A DNA stretch of 64,000 nucleotides, taken from positions 124,001-188,000 of the forward strand of contig JAVLUZ010000755.1 of NCBI GenBank assembly GCA_036768485.1, written 5' to 3'. This stretch comes from Mermis nigrescens. Taxonomy: Eukaryota; Nematoda; Enoplea; Mermithida; Mermithidae. The notes beneath the pieces are model-generated. The model saw nothing but the letters and a program-made list of their open reading frames with translations. It ran no database searches and was not told the DNA's origin. Shown one piece after another: positions 50,059-60,400 of this stretch (position 1 is the stretch's first letter; every line of letters starts with the position of its first letter). The translations under genes and the position numbers were made by a program.

Positions 50059-51333
50059 AGTTTCAAAACAAAATAAATATAGGGTGACCAATTTTGGACC
50101 CCCCCCCCATTGAAAAAATCCTGCGTATGCCCCTACATACATTTGTACATACACACATGAATAATTGGAGGACGAATATAACCTTTGGACAAAAACAAAG
50201 GAGGGGTGCAAAGATATTACTCTTCCTCAAATTTTGTAGAATCAGATATTTTCGGGCGAGTTTGGAAACAAATTAAGTTCGTACATTTATGTACAGGCTA
50301 TCTTTTGTAGAACTCTTTAGTAGATTCAACTTAATTTTTCTGAATTGCGATGAGTTTTTTCACTTTTTGCGGAAATAAAGAATTTTCATATAAAACTTTG
50401 GAGTAGTATTAATAGCAGCCGTTCAAGTTGGCTAATCTGCATGAAAAAAGTTTCAAAACAAACATTCCATTGCTCGTGAAATTTAGAAAAAAACATAGTT
50501 TTCGTCAGTTTAAAAATTCTCATATATGTACATATGTTATGTACGTGTGTATACAGGCCTGTAGTCAAGGGAGTAGTTACCCTCCTTTCCGCAACGTAAA
50601 AAATTTTTGTTTCTCACAAGGGTCCCCCAGAGGAAGAAATGATAAATGCTAGAAGTGCATTTAAAAGACTGCCAAAACAGCTTTTTTACAAAGTTTTTAG
50701 CTAATTAACGCAAAATTTGGAGCGCTTCGCGCCGAATTAATGGTTTCTGTATGACGTTTGTCTTTTAAATTGCTTAAATTTGAGCTAGATATAAAAAACA
50801 TGCTTTATCAATGTTTTGGTTGTTTTTTCTTTGCGGAGCACAAAATTGAGTAATGTTAAGAAATTGTTTATGGACTGGATGATGAGAAACCAGTTGCGCA
50901 GATATGTAGTTTGAGCGACAGATTTTTTGTACAGGAGTATGAGATAAAATGGAAAAATGTTTTAAAATTTTTTCACTATTATGTAGAGCTCGTTGAGAAA
51001 TGTTTAAAAATGCCTTTATTTTCGACCACTCCCTAATGATTCTCGAGATATCTGGCTTTCAAGATTTTTTCCCCTCAAATAAAATCATGGCTACGGGCCT
51101 GTATGTCTTGTATACTACGTAATTTGCATACGTTTCGTGCCCGTATCAGATGATCTTACGTAATTAAATTTTGTTTGCATGCATCATTTGTAATTAAGTG
51201 TAAACTATATTTTTTTACTCTTTACACGATTTGCACAGATATGTATTTCTGCGAATATTTTACCATTTGTTGTGCTTTTATATATTATTTGAACTTACTC
51301 AATGGATTGTATACCGTACTCTACTTGAAATAG
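50059..51333. other. Repeat-rich interval upstream of first ZNFX1 exon
   Basis: Short C-rich fragment (50,095-50,135), AT-rich sequence, an element at 50,554-51,101, then about 230 bp of AT-rich intron before exon Z1. No exon encoding the helicase QHRMRPEI region, which should directly precede Z1, was found. Confidence 0.5.
50554..51101. mobile_element. MITE-like element, CAGGCC ends
   Basis: 548 bp. Inverted ends CAGGCCTGTAGTCAAGG (left) and, reverse-complemented, CAGGCCCGTAGCCATGA (right). Flanks TGTGTATA and TATGTCTT match only 5 of 8. It contains a GCGCTTCGCGCCG hairpin at about 50,721. Confidence 0.65.
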
Positions 51334-51470
51334 GTCTACGAATATAAAAGTGTAAAGGGCGTGCAGAAGAATATGTTTTTTGTCAATCACAATCACAAAG
51401 AATCTCAAGAAGGCGATTCGACGACGCGTAAGAACGAATTTGAGGTCAAAATGGCCGTTGGCTTGTGCAG
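51334..51470 (+). CDS. ZNFX1: ZNFX1-like exon Z1
   Basis: Acceptor cttgaaatag at 51332-51333, donor TGCAG|GTATAG at 51471. It encodes VYEYKSVKGVQKNMFFVNHN and then KNEFEVKMAVGLC. It matches the ZNFX1 segment following the Q-R motif (LKYEKIKGVSSNLFFVEHN). Phase 0 start, two trailing bases. Confidence 0.9.
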
Positions 51471-54400
51471 GTATAGTTATTTAGTGTCAAAGTTTTCAAG
51501 AAAATACTGTTTTGTACGTGAGATGGGAAAAATTTTGTTCTTTTTATAGATACCTCACCCAGCAGGGCTACAAAAGCGATCAAATTATTATTCTATGCTG
51601 CTACGCCGGTCAAATGTTCGAAATGAAGCGACTGATGAAAACGATGTTTGACGAAGACAAATTTAAATCGTTTAGGGTTACTGTAGTCGACAATTATCAA
51701 GTATGTACATTAGTGATCGACCGGGCGACTTTTTTGGCCGGGGCCGGGGCGGTACCGGGGCTGGAAAAAATCCCCGGCCCCGGCCGAGGGCCGGGGCTGG
51801 CCGGGGTCAGACAAAGAAAATATTATTGCATGACACATACTTGGGGTGGGCATAGGAAAAGAAATAATGAGCGACTGCTCCATTCAGTAGTAAATGGCTA
51901 GCGCAAAGTTAGGTGCGCCTTTTCATATCAAGTTTTATTACTATTTATGTCACAAGAAACAAATTTAGTTCAGTGTTTCATTGTCTGAATCATCAATAAA
52001 GTCATGTCGCTACTATTAGCACACTCTATATCATTTGAATCTTCGCTACTGCTACTGCTGCTGTAGCGATTGGATGCAATAGGTATTGGATGTAATAAAT
52101 GAGACATCACACATTCCCATAAGGGGGAGGGGTATAACCCCCTCAGGGTCCAAGACACAAGTCACCGTCAGACGATTTTTGGTGAAAACCTTTTGAATTT
52201 TTTGAACTTAATTTTTTAGTATGGCAAAAGTGTACCTATCTATTAGAATTTCACGAAGTGGTACATTATTTTAGAATGTGAGCTAGAGTAAATTGAGAAA
52301 CTATCACAATAAAACATGCATGTAATCGCTTAAAATTTCATGAGGGTCCCTCAGTATACATGTAACGGCTGGAAATCTAGGATAGGGGTCCCTCGCCATT
52401 TTTAGAAGGAGGGGGTTAGCGACTAAATCAAAAATGGTAAAAACACATAAAAATAGCAAAAAAGCGCAGGTTTTTGCCAAAAAATGGGGGAGGGTGATTA
52501 AATATTTTCTGACTTTCAAGAAAGTTCGGGGCTTCAAAGCGTCGATGGGGGGTGGCCCAAACCCCTGTAACTTGTATATTTCTCGGCCATTTTCAGGGGA
52601 AGGGGGGTACGCGGCTCCATTTTTGCAGCTGCTTACCCCTGAAAATCTTTAAAATGGTAGAATTTGCAATAAGGAATTCTACACCTTTTTACAGTTTTCT
52701 CCAAAAATCTTTGTACATGTACAAAGATGGTCCTGAAACGTCTTTTTACATCAGCAAAAATCTTCGCCAAATACAAAAAAATTGTGGTTCTAAATGTGAT
52801 AATTCGGCCTGAATTTAGTTGATAATATTAGTTTGGCGCGAAGTGCTGAAATTTTTATGAGCTTTTGATGGAATTCACACATAAAACTCGACTGAGAAAG
52901 CTAAAACAACTTGTACTACAAAATCAGAAATATTACAAAAATTGTAATATGCGAATTAAATCTTGTAATAAGCAACACTGCGCTTAGAATGGAAAAATGG
53001 AAAAATGTCAAATATTCAGAAACCCAAAAATTAGCCAAATACACTACTAAAGGCCGAATATGTTCTACCACATCGAAATCGTTACTGTACCATATTAAAG
53101 TATTCAAAAATTTGCGTGTACAAAACAGTGTTTTTTTGTATCCGCCAAAGATTTTTCCCGATGTACAAAGACTTTTCAGGACAATCTTTGTACATGTACA
53201 AAGATTTTTAAGAAGATAAAAACTGTAAAAAGGTGGTAAATTCGAAAAATTTTCGGCGCTTTGCTCCGATTTGAAAACTTGTCTGTCCTATATATCTTTA
53301 AAAGGGCAAAATTTGTACAGTCGAACTTCGATAATGCGTACACGGGATAATGCGTTTTCTCGCATAATGAGTACAGTATTGCTAGGTCCGGACCGAAAGG
53401 CCATGTAAAACAAAGGCAATAGCATGGGATAATACGTACTCGGTTAATGCGTAATGCGTACAGCCGATTTCATCCATGGGCCCATGCCTGCATGTTAAAC
53501 TACCCGGCTTAATGCATACAACATGTATTTTTTCACCTCAGATAATGCGATCAGCTCGAAATGTTTGCGTCTCTCTGCTATCTTTGATGTGCATCATTTT
53601 AAATTTTGATACATTTTCTTTTTCTACTAAAGTTCCTTGTTTATACGAGTACTTTGGTCAAATTGACTTATGTGTTGTGCGAGCCTGTTTTCTCAAATGT
53701 TTATAATTTTTAGTCTGGATCTTTAGCTTTCTTTGAAAAGCTTAGAATTCTAAAGTTTTAGGGGAATTAAGCCTTAAACGAATTGTTATTTTTGATTGGT
53801 CATGGCGTTTTCAAAAAACGAAGTTTCTCTGGGGACAAATTTAAAAATGTTGACAAATCACCGCAAGTTCTGTGGTTATGCGAAAACTTTAGGCACATCG
53901 AGATGAGTGTTGCGCCTATTTGTTTTTAAAATGTGCATAATATTTAGTTTCGTGACCTGGACGATCTAGGAGAAACAGAAACGGTTCCGGCTTCCGAGCT
54001 ATCAGGATTTAAAACTGAGTATATCGAACATACGAATTTAATGGCACAGGACAATTGTGACACAAAGTTGTTCAGCGAAATAAATGATATCGAAAATTTT
54101 TGTGACTTTAAGCGTGAAAATATGTTAAAGCAGACTTGTATTGCTATATTTTTCCTAAAAAAATGATTTTATCGCATAATAGTGTATTCCTTGTTAAAAA
54201 TCCGGGGTATTCGGATAATGCGTGCACTCGGATAATGCATACAGAAGGGCTTGGTCCCTTGGGTGTACGCATTAAGCAAGTTCGACTGTATTTAGAATGG
54301 AAAAATGTCAAATTTTTAGGCGCTTTGCGCCGTTTTGAGACAATTTTAGTAATTTTTGGCGTTAGAAACCCAGAAATTAGCTAAAATATACAATCAAACG

Positions 54401-57400
54401 TCAGAAGACCCTGTTTTACCACACTAAAATCGCTACTGTACCATATTATAGCAAGCAAAAATGTTTGAAAATATATTTATATAATATAGCTACAAAAAAT
54501 TTGTTAGCTCATACAAAGACCTTTTCGGAGATCTTTGCACAAGCACAAGAGGCTCGTACAACAAAATAGAGTCGGCTAATAATAGTCCACCACTTAATTT
54601 TCTGGTCCTCCAATTTGGGATTTCATCCCCCCTCAACATTGGACCTTAGGAAACTATTTGAGACATATTAAGTTTATCGGATCGGACGCAATTCTGTAGC
54701 GTAGTTTACATTCGCCTATAATTAACCTCCATCCTAATAACTATTACAAAGGAAACGCGTTTTAAAGCCCGTGGTTCCCATTCAATTGAATGTAAAAGTG
54801 TTTTTTGTAAAAATAGTTTGTCAAAAACGCACAATTTCCAACTAGAAATAGAACGTATTTGTCAACTCTAAATCTTTTAGCCATGGGTATGAATGAATGA
54901 GTTAAAAGTAGCATTTAGTTTAAATAAGTTAAGTGGAGGAATCAAAAACATGCAGAACATTTTCCTGAACATTTTTTCAGTAGAGGATTAAGTAAGTATA
55001 CATATGGTCTAATCAGTACAGTTCTCAAAATTAATACTTGTTCATTGATAAATAAGTGCCAGTATCACAGCCTGTATCAAAATACGAATTACACTAAATT
55101 TTTCTCCGGCCCTGGCCATTTTTTGACCTTGCCCCGGCCGGGGCCGGGGATGCTCAAAAATGGCCGGGGATTGCCGGGGCCGGGGCCCCGTTCGATCACT
55201 ATAATGTACATATGTGCTGTATATGAATCAAATATGTACATATGCTCATAAAGAGGCGATTTTTCCTCGTTTTATTGCATACTTGGCTAATTATTGCTCA
55301 TCCTTTTCAAATAGATAGTCGTATTATTCTGTATATTTTTGTACAAATGCATGAATTGTAGTATAAACCATATGTATCTTAAAATTTTGAAGATATTTTG
55401 TAGCTTTGTACGATAAATTCGGGTATCGAGACGGTATTTTTGTCATTGTGACAAGACAGTCAACATTTTAACTTCTTTATGCTGAAATTAGTGGCCACAT
55501 GTACCTTTCATTTCTGTAAATGCATAGTATGAGAGTTCTACGGGGGTTTAAAGAAAGAACGTTTTGTTTTCGAAATTCGTGCTGAAAAATTGGAAAAAAA
55601 ACATTTTAAGTTTTTAGACGATGATTAAGATTGAATAACAAAACTTCAAGGATTATGAAAATTCATTGTCATTTATTCACGAGGGTGTTTAAAAAGAGTG
55701 CATTACTTAAATAATGGTATACTGTAGCGCATACTTGAAATTAGCAATTGTAACTTGAACAGAGTGTAATCCAACGTTTGTCTGCTTGTTTGGTAAAATT
55801 TTGTGAAGAGGGAACGTTTGTCCTAAATCCAGAGCTTTTCTCCTAAAACTGCAACAAGTTTTGGCGGGGAAAAAATTTTTCAGAAATTTTCGGCGTAATT
55901 GAGATGAGCGCTAATAATTTTCAACAAATTCGCGTGTTATAAAATTTAATCAGACGAGCAAGCATGCGCTGAAGTACGCTTGCGAATTTTCTATGGTCAT
56001 TTTCAAGTAAAGGATCTATCGTGTAGTTTTTTACCTTTGTACCTTTTTTTAGTATTGTATTTTTATCATTATTTTACTACTTTTTAGTATTTTATTATTA
56101 TATATCTTGTGTTTTATATTTTTAGTCTCTTTTTTAATTTTTACCGCATACCTTTTTTAGTATTGTACCGTTTTATTAAGCACCCTGTGCGATCGGAAAA
56201 ACAGGATATATCTAATACTCCATTTATACATATATTTGACTATTGTTGTCCTATAGGGCGAAGAAAGTGATATCGTTATATTATCGTTAGTCCGAAGCAA
56301 CGATGACGGAAAAATTGGTTTCTTAAAAACGAAAAATCGAGTTTGCGTCGCTTTCTCACGCGCCAAGCTTGGTTTGTATTGCTTGGGCAATTTCGACCAA
56401 TTGGCCAAGTGCTCTTCGGACTTGTGGGCTCATATAGTTGCCAATTTGAAGGTAATTTGTTGTGGTCGCACAATTTGCAGAATCTCCCATTTTTTAATCA
56501 TTTTAAAAATACCTAATTCGAATTTTTCGGCAAAAACTCAATAGCTCTTTTGGCGAATTTTTATTAGTATGCAAAAATTCTAAATTTGCGCATGCTTCAG
56601 TTTGAAGTTTTGTTTTTTACAGTAGTAGCTCACTGTTTACAACTACATACTTTTCCTACAAAGCATTTGGTGCAGAACATTATTTATGTACATTCCCATG
56701 CGGGTGAGGAAATATTTCTACCTCGGGGTTTAGGACCAGACATGCAAGTGAAAGGGTTGGGGGTCTAGATCCCCAGAATGGAAAAATGGAAAATTTTCCG
56801 GCAAAATAAAAGCCAAAAATGGATGAAAATCGAAAATTTTATTTAAAAGTGTATTACAGTTTTTGATGTCATTTTGGCCCAATCGAGCTCAATTTTGGAC
56901 CCTTTTCCAGATAGGCTGCCCCTCCCCAAATCGGTCATACTGTGCATCTATTATGAGGACTCGAGTCACTGTAAGGCTATTTTGAGCTTACTGAACATTT
57001 CCTGCGTGAATTTTGGGACTAGAGCAGTAAAAATTACAAAAAATCCTGACTAATGCATTTCTAGCCAATTTACTTGAAAAGTATTTGTTATGAATTCAAT
57101 ATGATCGACTTAAAATATCAAGATTTTTCCATTAATTATTGTGTTTTTATCTTTGCGTTATGAATCAAAATGAAGTAAAAAAGTACTAAAAACACAGTCT
57201 CACTCAGACATGTATGCACGTAACAGCTCAAACTTTTGGGGGAGGCCCCGCGGCCATTTTTGCGGCGAGTGAGGTAACCAAAAATGACGAAAGCGCCTGA
57301 AAAGGACCTAAACGCAGGACCTGAAAATTGGCTAAAAATCTGGGAAGACGACCGACTTTGGGTAAGGTGTATTTATTGCCTTACTTCATGAAAGCATTTC

Positions 57401-60400
57401 GTGTATTTTGATCATTTTTACGGATGACTTGCCAAAAAGATATGAAGCCCGAGTTTCGCCGATCCGGATTTCAAGGAGTTTACCCCTCTCTAAACTCTGG
57501 AACTGAGGAAATTACATATACACATATGAAGCAGAAACATGTACAAGTATAATCTGCGTTTAAGTGTGTTCAGGATTGAAATCTCAAATTTATTGAGATT
57601 ATTATTTTGAAATTTAAAGTGTTTTTTTTTCGAGTTTTAAGCTGAACTCATTTTTTTCTGCGTTAAGAATTCACAATTTTTTCGTTTTTTTGTTCATATA
57701 GTTTTGCGCTTTAGGAAGGAGGCTTTTTGTCCGAAGCCCTTCCTCTGCAATGCCAGCTGCATAGCAAGGAATCTCTTGTTCGATGTTACGAAGATTTTGA
57801 ACGCTGCGTGCCCGAAGGTGGTTGCAGGCAATTGTGCAACTTTAGACTTGATTGCGGGCACGCTTGCCGAAAACATTGCCACGCCTACGATACGCAGCAT
57901 CTTGAAATGAAGTATACCCTAAATAACGCCCATGGAGGGGTTGGGTTCTAGATCCCCAGAATGGGAAAATAGAAACTTTTCCGGGAAAATGAAGCGAAAC
58001 GGAGGCCAAGAATGGATGAGATTGAAAAGTTTCTTTAAAAGTGCCCGAAAGTGACCAGAAACTGCGGAATAACGTAGTTTTGACGCTGTTTTAGTATTAT
58101 GCTAGTTTTGACGTCATTTTGACACAAAAAAGCTTCATTTTTGACCCCTTCCTCTGACCGACGCTGACCTCCCCCAAACTCGTAGGTTGGTCATGCTGTG
58201 CATCTATGGCACCAACTTCGAAATTCTGCATTATAAGTTTTGACTTTTTAATTGGACCCTGAATTCCTCCCTATCACCTAGGTATTTATTCGCTTAGCAC
58301 CCAATGCATCGGAACATTTTTGTATTTTTATTGTCTGTTACTAATTGGCTATAGTCTACTACAGTAATGTCGAGAAACGCACTTTTTGGCACACATGCAT
58401 AACATATTATTTTACGTTTGCATTGGAACTTACTATTTGTATACAAAAATGTACAAAAACTTAACAAATAGATCCTGTACAGAGCTGTTACACACATGAG
58501 TCATATAACCGCTCTGGGGGTGTAAATCTGAAAAAGTATCAAAATTATAAAAATCGCTTAAATTCTCAGCCGATTTTTAAAAGTTCGGTATTCGCACAAT
58601 GTGGGAAACTCTAGTGGAAAGGTGAAACCTTCAAGATTACGCGCTGTACTAAATTTGGGGTCTTTGTAATAAAAAGCAATACGATGAAATTAACAAAGCG
58701 GCGCAACGCGCCAAATTTTTTTGACATGTTTCCTATGTCTAGATCGATTCTTGGCTTCTTAGATGACAAGCGTGGAGAAATATGGTCCGATATCACCGAG
58801 AAATGCTGAACTTACTATTGTCTGTTCCATTCCAAAGCCCATTTTTGTTTTACGACTTATTACTATGGCAGAATATTTTACGGGTTTGGTTGTCGCGGCA
58901 GTCTTTTAGACGTGCTTCATGTTACGTACGCAAAGCACATTAGACTTCAACATGAAAAGCTTATAGCACTTACAAGGAGAGCATGTGTAAAAGAAGATGT
59001 TATTTGTGCTTTAAAAATCTATTACAGTAATAAGATTTTAGCAAAAATTGGCCTTTTGCAATGGAATAGACAATAGTTCGAAGATACGGGATGGGTCGAA
59101 AAAACCAATCGCATATTGGACCCTATAACTTTTTAAACACTTGACCAAATTAAGCACGGTTTACTTTGTTAAAGGGCCTGTGGTAAGGTTTCAGTTATGT
59201 CGGTTCATTTGTTATTGCTTCACACTGAATTCTGTTAAAAGTCGTTTTTTAAGGATTTTGCAAATTCAATGCATAAAGTAAACTATCTTCACAATATTAT
59301 AACTTTTCAACAAAAAAAGATAATTGAACGCGGTTTGCTTTACATGGTATCAAAATCCTCATTACTCTGATCATTTTTATTTTCATTAGTTCAGCTTATG
59401 TGGAACAAATGCACTTTTCCTACGGATTACCTCAGTCATAATCAACGATCTTAATTTGCAAGCAGTTGCCAAAACGTGCAAGATTTGATTGAAGTTTTAT
59501 GATTTCACAATGAGCTTAAATGCCGTAAAGCAAATCACTTCAATGATAACTAAGTGAAGTGGCTTTGGAATAAAGGAACATTCACTCAACTGTCACAGAG
59601 TTTCGTAAAGTTACAGGGCAACAAATGCAATAAATGTTTCTGACAGTTGCCTTCATGACTCGAATAAACGACTTTTACTAAATTGTGCTCAACTTTTGGT
59701 CAAAGTGATAGTACAATTATCAATTTGACTTTGCAGTGCAGGGATGATAGGCTTTTTATCAAAGCAAAGCGCATTCCATTTGCTTTAGCCGCTCAGAAGT
59801 TGCATGGTTCGGTAGGCGATTGTTTTTTGACTCACTCTGTACGTATGGTAATCATCTATGCACATACATAGGGGTGAGGGTGTATTACCATATCCTGAAG
59901 GGTCAGCCAGACAAGCACTTTTCGGCGATTTTGAGCTGACGGAACTTTTTCTGCATTATTTTTGATCACAAAAGCAGTAATACTGTCAAAAAATTTTCGG
60001 CGCTTCTCGTCGGATTAATACTTCTTTATGTTTTCTACTCAAAAAAGCGTCTTAATTTGATCAATTTCTTTTTCCATTTTAAAAGCGATGCAATGTAGTC
60101 AAACTGGACTAAAAGTGCGGTGTTAACACGAAAAAGCGTTTTATAGGCTATTTTGACCATTGTCGTCGTTTGAATAGCAAAAAATCGTGAACAGTTAATT
60201 TATTGGTTTGGATTTCTGGGATTCAACCCTTCTCACCTGCCAACCCTGACTTTGCGCATCTTTGATAGTAAAAAATTGTTTTTTGGTAGTCTTTCTGATA
60301 GACTTGGAAATTTGTCAGTTTTTTGTTTTTGAGATATTCTCGTAAAAAATTAAATTTCTTTTTCGCTTACGAGGGGGCCCAACCCCGGCCTCTCCCGGTC

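Larger units (their letters stand above)
51711..55203. mobile_element. hAT-like element, 3.5 kb, GC-rich ends, outer layer of nest
   Basis: Left end TAGTGATCGACCGGGC followed by GGCCGGGGCCGGGG arrays. The right end is the inverse (GGGGCCCCGTTCGATCACTATA). The 8-bp flanks ATGTACAT (51703-51710 and 55204-55211) are identical. The duplicated sequence includes the donor-proximal bases of the ZNFX1 intron. Excluding nested insertions, the element itself is about 2 kb and shows no transposase frame. Confidence 0.82.
51701..56256. other. ZNFX1-like intron with nested transposons
   Basis: About 4.6 kb, of which 3.5 kb (51,711-55,203) is one hAT-like element containing two further layers of insertion. 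The remaining 55,204-56,256 is AT-rich without recognisable repeats or exons. Confidence 0.7.
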
